Positions 1-8,685 of a stretch of 22,800 bases of DNA are shown here, in pieces. Each line of letters begins with the position of its first letter. Position 1 is the stretch's first letter. The notes beneath the pieces are model-generated. The model saw only the letters and a list, made by a program, of their open reading frames with translations, ran no database searches and was not told where the DNA came from. Location: contig JALZUV010000022.1 in assembly GCA_023301245.1 (NCBI GenBank), positions 1 to 22,800 of the forward strand, given 5' to 3'. A program made the translations under genes and the position numbers. Source of the DNA: Rickettsiales bacterium (GTDB lineage: Bacteria > Pseudomonadota > Alphaproteobacteria > Rickettsiales > JALZUV01).

Positions 1-693
1 AGTAACTCAAAATATGCCTTCCTTGGTGCGATTCGTTCTGCCGCGCAAATGGTATCGTACGAAGTGTCGATTGGTTTTGTAATCGTATGTGTGTTGCTGC
101 TGGTGGGTTCGCTAAATTTGATTGATGTTATTGAAGCGCAGCGCGACGGCTGGTTTATGTTTACGGGTTTATTCCCGATGTTTATTTTATTCTTCATCTC
201 AATTTTGGCAGAAACAAACCGCCATCCGTTTGATTTGCCAGAGGCTGAAGCCGAATTAGTGGCAGGGTATAATGTTGAATATTCTTCGATGACCTTCGCG
301 TTATTCTTCCTCGGCGAATATATGAATATGATTTTAATGTCAGCCATTGCGGTGACCTTATTTATGGGGGGCTATTTAGCGCCGCATGAGTCGCTTGAAT
401 TTATTCCTGCGCCCATTTGGTTTGCTTTAAAAATTACCTTTATTTTATTCGCCTTTATTTGGATGCGTGCCAGTTTGCCACGTTACCGTTATGACCAATT
501 AATGCGTTTAGGGTGGAAAGTATTCCTACCGCTATCGTTGTTGTGGGTGGTGATGACATCGGCTTATGTAGTTTATCAACCGCAGGTCGAAGCCGCAGAA
601 GTTACGGTTATTGAAGCGGTTAAAAATGCAGGTGAATCCGTGACAGATGAGATTGAACGAGAAGTTGAAAAGCTTGAAGAGGCGGTGCAATAA
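1..693 (+). CDS. nuoH: NADH-quinone oxidoreductase subunit H (3' part)
   Basis: Membrane subunit of complex I that joins the hydrophilic arm to the proton-pumping arm and forms part of the quinone-binding cavity. The gene enters from outside the window. The frame is open from base 1 and reads SNSKYAFLGAIRSAAQMVSYE, a family signature, so the methionine at 49 is internal and not the start. Further family hallmarks are the acidic loop FDLPEAEAELVAGYNVEY and the closing segment RYRYDQLMRLGWKVFLPLSL. Several hydrophobic helices are visible. After the last helix there is an unusual acidic tail of roughly 37 residues (ending EREVEKLEEAVQ) that most NuoH proteins lack. The stop TAA lies 2 bases before nuoI. 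Identity is certain; the 5' end is not visible. Confidence 0.97.
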   Translation, partial: SNSKYAFLGAIRSAAQMVSYEVSIGFVIVCVLLLVGSLNLIDVIEAQRDGWFMFTGLFPMFILFFISILAETNRHPFDLPEAEAELVAGYNVEYSSMTFALFFLGEYMNMILMSAIAVTLFMGGYLAPHESLEFIPAPIWFALKITFILFAFIWMRASLPRYRYDQLMRLGWKVFLPLSLLWVVMTSAYVVYQPQVEAAEVTVIEAVKNAGESVTDEIEREVEKLEEAVQ

Positions 694-695
694 TT

Positions 696-1181
696 ATGAA
701 TTTAGTACGATTATTTAATGCCTTTTTATTGGTGGAAATTATTTCGGGCCTATGGATGACCTTGAAGTATTTTTTCAAACCAAAAGTGACAATTAATTAT
801 CCATACGAAAAAGGTCCTTTAAGCCCGCGTTTTCGTGGTGAGCATGCCTTGCGCCGTTACGCTAATGGCGAAGAACGTTGCATTGCTTGTAAGTTGTGCG
901 AAGCGATTTGCCCTGCACAAGCCATTACGATTGAAGCAGAAGAACGTGAAGACGGATCACGCCGAACCACACGCTACGATATTGATATGGTAAAATGTAT
1001 CTATTGCGGTTTCTGCCAAGAGGCATGCCCCGTAGATGCGATTGTGCAAGGTCCGAATTTTGAATTTGCGACCGAAACACGCGAAGAGCTTTGGTATAAT
1101 AAAGATAAATTACTCGATAATGGAGAAAGATGGGAAGATGCCATTGCTGCTAATTTAGTAGCTGACGCACCTTACCGCTAG
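696..1181 (+). CDS. nuoI: NADH-quinone oxidoreductase subunit I, 2x[4Fe-4S] ferredoxin-like
   Basis: Peripheral-arm subunit of complex I that carries iron-sulfur clusters N6a and N6b and passes electrons toward N2 and quinone. The 161 residues include an N-terminal amphipathic helix and two cluster-binding motifs, C62-x2-C65-x2-C68-x3-C72-P and C101-x2-C104-x2-C107-x3-C111-P. All eight cysteines are present. The ending (around ETREELWYNKDKLL) is typical of the alphaproteobacterial and mitochondrial form (TYKY/NDUFS8). The gene starts 2 bases after the nuoH stop, with only a loose GA-rich stretch as ribosome-binding site, which suggests translational coupling. It is followed 8 bases later by nuoJ. 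Confidence 0.98.
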   Translation: MNLVRLFNAFLLVEIISGLWMTLKYFFKPKVTINYPYEKGPLSPRFRGEHALRRYANGEERCIACKLCEAICPAQAITIEAEEREDGSRRTTRYDIDMVKCIYCGFCQEACPVDAIVQGPNFEFATETREELWYNKDKLLDNGERWEDAIAANLVADAPYR

Positions 1182-1189
1182 GAAAAGAC

Positions 1190-1813
1190 ATGGAACTGCC
1201 AATTGCAACCATCACATTTTATGCACTTTCCATCGCCATGGTGCTGTCGGCGCTGGCGGTGATTTCATCGAGAAATCCAGTGCATTCAGTATTATTTCTA
1301 ATCTTCTGCTTTTTTAATGCAGCGGGTTTATTTGTACTTATTGGTGCGGAATATATCGCCATGACCTTGGTGATTGTTTATGTCGGCGCAGTTGCAGTTT
1401 TATTCTTATTTGTCGTGATGATGTTAGATGTTGATGTGGCTGAAATGCGCGAAGGCTTCTTAAAATATTTACCTATTGGCGCAGGTGCTGCCGCTTTGTT
1501 GTTTGGTGAATTATATTTAGTGTTCGGCGCATTATCATCGACGGAAATTGCATCGGCAGCGCCAGCTCATGTTATTCCTGCGGCGAATGAGGTAAGCAAC
1601 ACGCTTGCCATTGGCCGAATTTTATATACGGACTATATTTATGCCTTCCAAGTGTCGGGCATTATTTTACTTGTGGCGATGATTGGTGCGATTGTGCTGA
1701 CCTTGCGCGAGAAAAAACGTTCGTTAAAGCAAAATATCAATAAGCAGCTATCGCGCAAACGTGGCGATGCTCTAAAGCTGATGAAAGTTAAATCAGGCGA
1801 GGGCGCATCATGA
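1190..1813 (+). CDS. nuoJ: NADH-quinone oxidoreductase subunit J
   Basis: Membrane subunit of complex I with five predicted helices, located in the E-channel region next to NuoH and NuoK. The conserved third helix is plainly visible as GAEYIAMTLVIVYVGAVAVLF (residues about 52-72), the segment known in the family for its pi-bulge and conformational switching. The 207-residue length is normal for the class. The C-terminal 35 or so residues are basic (KKRSLKQNINKQLSRKRGD) and presumably cytoplasmic. An AGGAAAAG ribosome-binding sequence precedes the ATG. The stop codon overlaps the nuoK start by 4 bases (ATGA), so the two are probably translationally coupled. Confidence 0.97.
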   Translation: MELPIATITFYALSIAMVLSALAVISSRNPVHSVLFLIFCFFNAAGLFVLIGAEYIAMTLVIVYVGAVAVLFLFVVMMLDVDVAEMREGFLKYLPIGAGAAALLFGELYLVFGALSSTEIASAAPAHVIPAANEVSNTLAIGRILYTDYIYAFQVSGIILLVAMIGAIVLTLREKKRSLKQNINKQLSRKRGDALKLMKVKSGEGAS

Positions 1814-2151
1814 ACACAGCACTCTATGAATCGATTAGTGTAACGCATTACCTTACGGTCGCTGCGTTATTATTTGTTATCGGTATTTGCGGAATATTTC
1901 TAAACCGCAAAAATATTATCACGCTATTAATGTCGATTGAATTGATGTTGCTGGCCGTCAATATTAATATGGTTGTCTTTTCGGTGGCATTGCAAGATTT
2001 GGTTGGCCAAGTCTTTACCGTATTTATTCTAACGGTTGCCGCTGCTGAAGCGGCTATCGGCCTTGCAATATTAGTGGTGTTCTTCCGTAATGCAGGATCT
2101 ATCGCCGTCGAAGAAATTGGGCGTGAAACCCGTATGGAGGCGACGAAGTGA
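1810..2151 (+). CDS. nuoK: NADH-quinone oxidoreductase subunit K
   Basis: Small three-helix membrane subunit of complex I (homologue of mitochondrial ND4L), part of the proton path between the quinone site and the antiporter-like subunits. The protein is 113 residues, slightly longer than the usual 100-102. Two functional glutamates inside the membrane are present, E44 in the segment LLMSIELMLLAVNINMV and E80 in LTVAAAEAAIGLAILV. The family ending FFRN.GSIAVEEI is followed by about 11 extra polar residues. The start overlaps the nuoJ stop (ATGA) and its own stop overlaps the GTG of nuoL (GTGA). Confidence 0.97.
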   Translation: MNTALYESISVTHYLTVAALLFVIGICGIFLNRKNIITLLMSIELMLLAVNINMVVFSVALQDLVGQVFTVFILTVAAAEAAIGLAILVVFFRNAGSIAVEEIGRETRMEATK

Positions 2152-4091
2152 CTTTGTTAGCTCAACTGATTGTCTTTTTACCGTTATTTGCGGCGGTGCT
2201 TGTTGGCTTTATGTGGAATCGCATAGAGCATAAAACGGCACAAATTATTACCAGCGGTTTAGTGTCTATCGCTGCTATTTGCGCATGGACTTTATTCATT
2301 AAATTAAGTGGCGGCGCAGAGACCTTCACCCTCGATATTGGATCGTGGATAAAATCAGGCGGCTTTGATGTTCGCTGGGCACTACGCATTGATATGCTAT
2401 CTTCAGCGATGATGTTGCTGGTGACTTCAGTCTCGGCACTGGTGCATATTTATTCGATTGGTTACATGGATGAAGAGCCAGCTAAGCCGCGCTTTATGGC
2501 ATATTTATCGTTCTTTACCTTCTTCATGCTAATGTTGGTCACAGCAGATAATTTAGTTCAACTCTTCCTTGGTTGGGAAGGGGTGGGGTTATGCTCATAC
2601 TTACTAATTGGTTTTTGGTATCAGAAAGAATCGGCCAATGCGGCTGCAATGAAAGCCTTCATCGTTAACCGCGTAGGCGATTTTGGTTTTGCCCTTGGTA
2701 TTTTCGCAATTTACTTAATGTTTGGCACAGTTCAGTTTGATGAGATTTTTGCCACAGCGGCGACTCAAGGCGATGCGATAATAAACTTCCTAGGCCAAGA
2801 TTGGCATGCGCTAACGGTTATTTGTATCCTGCTATTTATTGGTGCGATGGGTAAATCGGCTCAGCTCGGTTTGCACACATGGCTACCTGATGCGATGGAA
2901 GGGCCTACTCCCGTATCTGCGCTTATCCACGCAGCCACCATGGTAACCGCAGGTGTATTTCTCGTGGCACGTATGTCGCCCTTATTTGAAATGTCGCCAA
3001 TTGCGTTGCAGATGGTGACTTATGTAGGTGGTGCTACGGCGATTTTTGCCGCGACCATTGGTCTTGTGCAAAATGATATTAAGCGCGTTATTGCTTACTC
3101 AACTTGTTCGCAACTTGGCTATATGTTCTTCGCTTGCGGTGTTTCTGCTTATGGAGCAGGCATGTTCCACTTGCTGACTCACGGCTTCTTTAAAGCATTG
3201 TTATTTCTAGGTGCAGGCTCGGTTATTCACGCATTGCATCACGAACAAGATATGCGCAATATGGGGGGCATTGCACGCAAAGTTCCGCTCACTTGTGCGC
3301 TCATGTGGATCGGTTCATTGGCACTTGCGGGTATTCCGCCTTTCGCAGGATATTACTCGAAAGATATGATTATTGAGGCAGCTTATGCTGCGCAATCTAC
3401 CCATGGAATGTTCGCCTTTTATATGGGGCTTGCTGCAGCATTCTTAACCGCTTTCTATAGCTGGCGTTTGTTATTTATGACCTTCCACGGCAAGCCTCGT
3501 ATGAGCAAAAAAGCTTATAACGCGGCGCATGAATCGCCGAAGGTGATGACCATTCCGTTGATATTGCTTGCCATTGGTGCAGTTGGCGCAGGTGCAGTAG
3601 GTTACCATGTGCTTGGTATGGTTGAAGGCGATGGCGCTTTCTGGCGTGGCGCAATATTTGTGGCGCAAGAAAATAACGTGCTTAGTAAAATTCATGACCT
3701 GCCAAAATGGGTGCCGATTGTGCCGCTTATTGTTGCGCTTTCGGGTATTGCACTGGCGTGGTTATTTTATATTAAAGTGCCAAGTTTACCGGAGAAATTG
3801 GCAAATAAGTTCAAGCCAATTTACACGTTCTTGTTAAATAAATGGTATTTCGATGAGCTATATCGTGCCGTATTTATTCGTGGAGCTATTGGCTTTGGTC
3901 GCCATTTCTTTAAGTTCTGGGACAAAAAAGTAATTGATGGTTTAGGCCCTAATGGTTTGGCTGCGCTTTCGGGCTGGTTCGCCGTGAAAACGGGAAAAAC
4001 ACAAACAGGTATGCTATATCATTATGCCTTTATGATGCTGACTGGATTGGTCATTCTCATCACTTGGTATCTAGTTCGGGGAGGCGCGTAA
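2148..4091 (+). CDS. nuoL: NADH-quinone oxidoreductase subunit L (antiporter-like)
   Basis: Most distal of the three antiporter-like proton-pumping subunits of complex I (ND5 homologue). The protein is 647 residues, the normal length, with many transmembrane helices and a C-terminal extension that fits the long lateral helix of the family. Key charges are visible: E144 in LGWEGVGLCSYLLIGFW and K236 in GAMGKSAQLGLHTWLPDAM, followed by the signature GPTPVSALIHAATMVTAGVF. Translation begins at a GTG whose last two bases form the start of the nuoK stop (GTGA, 4-base overlap). No other in-frame start gives the family N-terminus. The stop is 1 base before nuoM. Confidence 0.98.
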   Translation: MTLLAQLIVFLPLFAAVLVGFMWNRIEHKTAQIITSGLVSIAAICAWTLFIKLSGGAETFTLDIGSWIKSGGFDVRWALRIDMLSSAMMLLVTSVSALVHIYSIGYMDEEPAKPRFMAYLSFFTFFMLMLVTADNLVQLFLGWEGVGLCSYLLIGFWYQKESANAAAMKAFIVNRVGDFGFALGIFAIYLMFGTVQFDEIFATAATQGDAIINFLGQDWHALTVICILLFIGAMGKSAQLGLHTWLPDAMEGPTPVSALIHAATMVTAGVFLVARMSPLFEMSPIALQMVTYVGGATAIFAATIGLVQNDIKRVIAYSTCSQLGYMFFACGVSAYGAGMFHLLTHGFFKALLFLGAGSVIHALHHEQDMRNMGGIARKVPLTCALMWIGSLALAGIPPFAGYYSKDMIIEAAYAAQSTHGMFAFYMGLAAAFLTAFYSWRLLFMTFHGKPRMSKKAYNAAHESPKVMTIPLILLAIGAVGAGAVGYHVLGMVEGDGAFWRGAIFVAQENNVLSKIHDLPKWVPIVPLIVALSGIALAWLFYIKVPSLPEKLANKFKPIYTFLLNKWYFDELYRAVFIRGAIGFGRHFFKFWDKKVIDGLGPNGLAALSGWFAVKTGKTQTGMLYHYAFMMLTGLVILITWYLVRGGA

Positions 4092-4092
4092 G

Positions 4093-5643
4093 ATGGAAAC
4101 TTTACCCGTATTATCACTGTTATTATTGCTCCCGCTTATTGGCGCAGGTGCTATATTCCTATTCGTGCGCGATAGTGAAGGCGAAATGGCCGCACGTAAT
4201 GCAAAGCTAACGGCTTTGTTTGTTACGGTTATTACCTTTATTGCTTCGCTCGCACTTATATTGCCTGGCTTCGATAGCTCTACAGCCGCATTCCAGTTTG
4301 TTGAAAAACATGACTGGGTGGCTGATGGTATTAGCTACCATTTAGGTGTTGATGGCATCTCGCTATCGCTACTATTATTGACAACATTCTTGATGCCAAT
4401 TTGTATTCTTTCAAGCTGGAATGGAGTGAAAACGCGAGTGCGTGAATTTATGCTTTCGTTCTTGATTTTAGAGAGCTTCATCATCGGCGTGTTCTGCTCG
4501 TTAGATGCATTATTATTCTATGTGTTCTTTGAAGGTATGTTGATTCCGATGTTCCTAATCATCGGTATTTGGGGCGGTAATAATCGTGTTTATGCTTCCT
4601 ATAAATTCTTCCTTTATACGCTCTTGGGTTCGGTGTTATTCCTACTCGCAATTTTATGGATGTATTTCACGCATGGTACAACCAGCATTCCAGAGTTGAT
4701 GGTGTTATCACCTGCCACCTCTGGCGATATTCAAAATATCTTATGGCTGGCGATGTTTGCCTCTTTTGCAGTGAAAGTACCAATGTGGCCTGTGCACACT
4801 TGGCTGCCCGATGCGCACGTACAAGCGCCTACCGCAGGTTCGGTTATTCTTGCAGGTATCTTACTGAAAATGGGGGGCTATGGCTTTATTCGCTTTAGCT
4901 TGCCAATGCTGCCAGAAGCCTCGCATTACTTTACACCAATGGTGTGGAGTTTGAGTATTATCGCAGTAATTTACACCTCGCTTGTGGCGCTAGTGCAGGA
5001 AGATATGAAGAAGCTAATTGCTTATTCTTCTGTCGCGCATATGGGGTTTGTAACGGCGGGATTATTCGCTTTCAACCAGCAAGGTATTGAAGGTGCGATG
5101 GTGCAAATGATTTCTCATGGTTTAATATCTGGCGCATTATTTATCTGTGTGGGTGTGGTGTATGATCGTGTTCACACGCGTGAAATTGCACGCTACGGCG
5201 GCGTGGCAAAAGTTATGCCTTGGTTCGCATTCTTCTTCCTATTCTTCACGATGGCCTCGGTTGGTTTACCTGCAACATCAGGCTTTACGGGCGAGTTCCT
5301 TGTATTGCTAGGTGCTTATCAAGCCAGCAGTTGGTTGGCCTTTGGCTTGGCGACAGGCTTAGTGTTAGGCGCCGCCTATGCATTAATGCTATACCGCCGT
5401 GTAAGCTTTGGTGAATTGGTTCGCAATGAATTGAAGAAATTGACCGACTTAGAGTTTCGCGAAACGGCCATGTTTATTGCCCTTGGGGTGATGGTGATTT
5501 GGTTGGGAGTTTACCCTGATCCATTATTAGAAATTTTACATGCGCCAGTGGAAAACCTATTGACGCAAATCAATATAGCACCCGTTGTTGAGGTGGTAAT
5601 TGAAGCCCCAGCAATTGTGATTGAACAAGGAGTTCAGCAATGA
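4093..5643 (+). CDS. nuoM: NADH-quinone oxidoreductase subunit M (antiporter-like)
   Basis: Middle antiporter-like proton-pumping subunit of complex I (ND4 homologue), 516 residues. The functional glutamate E147 sits in YVFFEGMLIPMFLIIGIWGG and the lysine K228 in FAVKVPMWPVHTWLPDAHV, which runs into the signature QAPTAGSVILAGILLKMGGYG. The order and spacing of these motifs separate NuoM from NuoL and NuoN. The last 30 or so residues (from about LTQINIAPVVEVVIEAP) extend past the final helix and are hydrophobic and acidic; I do not know a role for them. The ATG lies 1 base after nuoL. The stop overlaps the nuoN start by 4 bases. Confidence 0.98.
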   Translation: METLPVLSLLLLLPLIGAGAIFLFVRDSEGEMAARNAKLTALFVTVITFIASLALILPGFDSSTAAFQFVEKHDWVADGISYHLGVDGISLSLLLLTTFLMPICILSSWNGVKTRVREFMLSFLILESFIIGVFCSLDALLFYVFFEGMLIPMFLIIGIWGGNNRVYASYKFFLYTLLGSVLFLLAILWMYFTHGTTSIPELMVLSPATSGDIQNILWLAMFASFAVKVPMWPVHTWLPDAHVQAPTAGSVILAGILLKMGGYGFIRFSLPMLPEASHYFTPMVWSLSIIAVIYTSLVALVQEDMKKLIAYSSVAHMGFVTAGLFAFNQQGIEGAMVQMISHGLISGALFICVGVVYDRVHTREIARYGGVAKVMPWFAFFFLFFTMASVGLPATSGFTGEFLVLLGAYQASSWLAFGLATGLVLGAAYALMLYRRVSFGELVRNELKKLTDLEFRETAMFIALGVMVIWLGVYPDPLLEILHAPVENLLTQINIAPVVEVVIEAPAIVIEQGVQQ

Positions 5644-7103
5644 ATGTCATTGATTTATTCTTCTTAATGCCAGAACTAGCATTGTTCTTCATGACCATTC
5701 TTCTGCTGCTTATGGGGTTGTATGGTGGTGCATCTGGCCGCAAATTAGTGCAAGCTATCGCACCATTATCCATTGTTGCTGCGCTTTATTTTACCATCAA
5801 TTCGCCGATGGAAGAATCTCGCATGTTGATGAACAACCTGCTGAAGGTGGATGGTTTTACGCAATTTGCTAAAGGTCTTATTTTATTATCTACCCTTTTG
5901 GCGATGGTGTTGGGCGCTTACTGGAAGCGCGGACAAGAAGAGGATGATCGTTTCGAATTCCCGCTCTTAATGATGCTTGCTACCCTCGGTATGTGCTTGC
6001 TAGTTTCCGCCGCCGACATGTTATCGCTTTATCTTGGTTTAGAATTGATGAGCTTGTCGCTTTACGTTCTGACAGCCTATCATCGTGATAATCGTATGGC
6101 GACTGAAGCAGGTATGAAATATTTTGTTCTGGGCTCGTTAGCATCAGGTTTATTGTTGTTTGGTATCTCGTATCTCTACGGATTTACCGGTACGACTAGC
6201 TTTGCCAGTATGGGCGAATTTTTGCAGACTCTATCATTTGATAGCCAAGTTACGCCGCAGCAGTTTGGCGTATTGCTGGGGATGATATTTGTGCTGGTTG
6301 GGTTTAGCTTTAAAATTTCCGCTGCCCCTTTCCATATGTGGGCGCCAGATGTTTATCAAGGCGCGCCGACTCCTGTTACGGCCTTCTTTAGTACCGCACC
6401 TAAAATTGCGGCGTTGCTAATTTTTGTGCGAGTGCTAATTGAACCATTGGGAGATTGGATTTCGCAATGGCAGCAAATTATTATATTCCTTTCTGTTGCC
6501 TCAATGATTATTGGTGCACTGGGGGCAATTGCTCAAAATAACATCAAACGTATGTTAGCATTTAGTTCGATTGGTCATGTTGGTTTCGCGCTCGTAGCTG
6601 TGGCCAGCGGTACGCAAGAAGGCGTACAGGCACTATTAATATACCTAGCGATATACTTGTTTATGAGCATCGGTGCATTTGCTTGCGTGTTGTTAATGCA
6701 GCGCGATGGTAAAGCGATTGAACAGATAGATGAACTTGGCGGCATATCGCAGAAGCACCCATATTTTGCGATGTTAATGGCAGCCTTCATGTTCTCTCTT
6801 GCGGGTATTCCGCCTTTGGCTGGGTTCTTCGGTAAGTTCTATGTGTTCCTTGCTGCGCTTGATGCGGGGCTATTTGGCCTTGCTGTCATTGGTGTGTTAA
6901 GCAGTGTCATTGCCGCGTACTATTATTTGCGTATTGTAAAGGTCATGTATTTTGACGATGCACGTGATGGCTTTAATGCGGAAAATACGGCAAGTATGCA
7001 GCTTGTGCTTCTGGTTTGTGCTGCGGTGACGATGCTTTATATTGTTACTCCTGCACCCTTAATTGAATCTGCGGCTCGTGCGGCAGGTGCGCTGTGGAGA
7101 TAG
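5640..7103 (+). CDS. nuoN: NADH-quinone oxidoreductase subunit N (antiporter-like)
   Basis: Third antiporter-like proton-pumping subunit of complex I (ND2 homologue), 487 residues, with about fourteen hydrophobic helices. E135 lies in LGLELMSLSLYVL and K225 in GFSFKISAAPFHMWAPDVYQG, the NuoN versions of the paired charge motifs. The segment SLAGIPPLAGFFGKFYVF, typical of the family, follows near residue 390. The gene starts in a 4-base overlap with nuoM and is the last nuo gene. Its final 10 bases overlap the start of birA, so the respiratory operon appears to read through into the next three genes. Confidence 0.98.
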   Translation: MNVIDLFFLMPELALFFMTILLLLMGLYGGASGRKLVQAIAPLSIVAALYFTINSPMEESRMLMNNLLKVDGFTQFAKGLILLSTLLAMVLGAYWKRGQEEDDRFEFPLLMMLATLGMCLLVSAADMLSLYLGLELMSLSLYVLTAYHRDNRMATEAGMKYFVLGSLASGLLLFGISYLYGFTGTTSFASMGEFLQTLSFDSQVTPQQFGVLLGMIFVLVGFSFKISAAPFHMWAPDVYQGAPTPVTAFFSTAPKIAALLIFVRVLIEPLGDWISQWQQIIIFLSVASMIIGALGAIAQNNIKRMLAFSSIGHVGFALVAVASGTQEGVQALLIYLAIYLFMSIGAFACVLLMQRDGKAIEQIDELGGISQKHPYFAMLMAAFMFSLAGIPPLAGFFGKFYVFLAALDAGLFGLAVIGVLSSVIAAYYYLRIVKVMYFDDARDGFNAENTASMQLVLLVCAAVTMLYIVTPAPLIESAARAAGALWR

Positions 7104-7876
7104 AAGAAAAACCGTTACGCAAACGCGTGCCACTGGTCGATGACTATCACCTGCTAACCTACCAGCATCTCGACAGTACGAATGATGAAGCTCGCCGATT
7201 GGCCGAAGGTGGCGGTGCCCATGGTGCCTTCATTTGGGCGCTTAATCAAATGGATGGACGAGGCCGTAGAGGTAATGAATGGGTATCGCAACGAGGCAAT
7301 TTATTCGTATCGGCATTGCTACAACCTGAATGCGAATTTAAGAATCTGCCGCAACTTTCGTTTGTTGCAGCAGCAGCAGCGCACGCAAGTGTCGCACCTG
7401 TATTGCCCGCAGCAGAATTGAAATTAAAATGGCCGAATGACCTAATGCTCGGTGGCGCTAAATTAGCAGGTTTGCTGTTAGAATCTTTCGAAACGATTGA
7501 TGAAGATACGGGCGAAACAAAGCGCTGGGCGGTGATTGGCTTAGGCATGAATATTGAGAATGCGCCTGCCAATTTAGAGCGCCCCGCGACCTGCATGCGC
7601 CATGCGGGGGTCGAGTTAATTTCAGCTAAAATTGTGCTATCGCGCTTTATTCATCACTTTGTTGAATGGTACGAGCTTTGGCAAGATGATGGCTTTGAAC
7701 CAATTAAAAAATACTGGCTCAACCACGCCCTACATAAAGACGAGCCTATGGAAGTTTTGATGGGCGATGAATGTATCATGGGTACGTTTGCTGGCATGGA
7801 TGACACAGGCAGCCTCTTGCTAAAAGAGAAAACAGGTGAAGTGAGAACTATTTCATCTGGCGAGGTGTTGCTATGA
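7094..7876 (+). CDS. birA: Biotin--[acetyl-CoA-carboxylase] ligase, group I (no repressor domain)
   Basis: Attaches biotin to the carrier domain of acetyl-CoA carboxylase and similar enzymes through a biotinyl-AMP intermediate. The 260-residue protein has the catalytic domain only. The N-terminal helix-turn-helix that makes E. coli BirA a repressor is missing, as is usual in Alphaproteobacteria. Visible motifs are HLDSTNDEA (26-34, where the family has STN), the biotinyl-AMP loop GRGRRG (55-60), KWPND (112-116) and the lysine of GGAKLAGLL (K123). A short C-terminal domain follows. The start is a GTG lying inside the last codons of nuoN (10-base overlap). The stop overlaps coaX by 4 bases. This placement after nuoN and before coaX is conserved in the class. 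Confidence 0.95.
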   Translation: MEIEEKPLRKRVPLVDDYHLLTYQHLDSTNDEARRLAEGGGAHGAFIWALNQMDGRGRRGNEWVSQRGNLFVSALLQPECEFKNLPQLSFVAAAAAHASVAPVLPAAELKLKWPNDLMLGGAKLAGLLLESFETIDEDTGETKRWAVIGLGMNIENAPANLERPATCMRHAGVELISAKIVLSRFIHHFVEWYELWQDDGFEPIKKYWLNHALHKDEPMEVLMGDECIMGTFAGMDDTGSLLLKEKTGEVRTISSGEVLL

Positions 7877-8646
7877 TTCTAGCGATTGATATTGGTAATA
7901 CTAATAGCTGTTTTGCGTTATTTGATGGCGATAAATGTTTGGGCCAATGGCGCTTATCGACCAATCGTTTACGAACGGCGGATGAGTTTGTGCTGTGGCT
8001 GGAGAATTTCTTCTCACGGCAAAAAATGCTAGCAACGGACGTGACGCAATCAATCGTTGCGTGTGTAGTGCCGAGCTGTCGTTTCCCCATTTTAAAAGCA
8101 GTGGAAGAATTAGTCGGCAAAGCCCCCTTATTAGTCACAGCAGAATTGATGAATCAAGTTGGCGTGCAGGTGAAAACCGATAGCCCTAATGAAGTGGGGG
8201 CGGATAGAGTTATCAACGCTTTTTCCGCATGGATTAAATATGGCCAAGCCAGCATCGTGCTCGACTTCGGCACGGCTACCACCTTCGATGTGGCGGATGA
8301 AAATGGCGCTTACATTGGCGGCGTGATTGCACCAGGGATTAACCTGTCGCTTGAAGCATTGCAAAATGCAGCAGCCATGTTGCCTTCAGTGGAAATTAAA
8401 CATCCAACTAAAGTTATTGGCACTAATACCGAAAGTGCGATGCAGGCAGGGATTTACTTTGGATATTTGGGATTAATTGAACGTATCGTAAAAGAAATTA
8501 AGAACGAGCTGGGAGTTCCTGCTAAAGTCATTGCGACAGGTGGGCTTGCCCGCTTGTTTGAAAAAAATAGTGATGCGATTGACGAACTTGATGCCGAGCT
8601 AACCATGCGTGGCCTCACTTTAGTCGCACAGAAACTCGCTGGGTAA
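7873..8646 (+). CDS. coaX: Type III pantothenate kinase
   Basis: Phosphorylates pantothenate in the first step of coenzyme A synthesis. It is a member of the ASKHA fold that needs a monovalent cation and is unrelated to CoaA. The 257 residues contain the phosphate-binding DIGNTN (6-11), GADRVINA with the catalytic aspartate D111, the second phosphate loop DFGTATTFD (131-139) and GGVIAPG near residue 148. Length is normal. It overlaps birA by 4 bases (ATGA), so CoA and biotin functions are co-translated. The coaX-rnj gap of 39 bases holds a small AT-rich hairpin (GCATT-TTT-AATGC at 8652-8664) with no T-run after it, so I do not call a terminator. Confidence 0.96.
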   Translation: MILAIDIGNTNSCFALFDGDKCLGQWRLSTNRLRTADEFVLWLENFFSRQKMLATDVTQSIVACVVPSCRFPILKAVEELVGKAPLLVTAELMNQVGVQVKTDSPNEVGADRVINAFSAWIKYGQASIVLDFGTATTFDVADENGAYIGGVIAPGINLSLEALQNAAAMLPSVEIKHPTKVIGTNTESAMQAGIYFGYLGLIERIVKEIKNELGVPAKVIATGGLARLFEKNSDAIDELDAELTMRGLTLVAQKLAG

Positions 8647-8685
8647 TAACAGCATTTTTAATGCAAATAATAATGAAAGAACGCA

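Noticed and set aside
7364..7382. CAG-rich run in birA as a microsatellite.
   Set aside because: It is only four or so units encoding an alanine helix in frame; nothing suggests phase variation.
8652..8664. Hairpin GCATT-TTT-AATGC between coaX and rnj as a terminator.
   Set aside because: The stem is only five AT-rich pairs and no T-run follows; rnj probably belongs to the same transcript.
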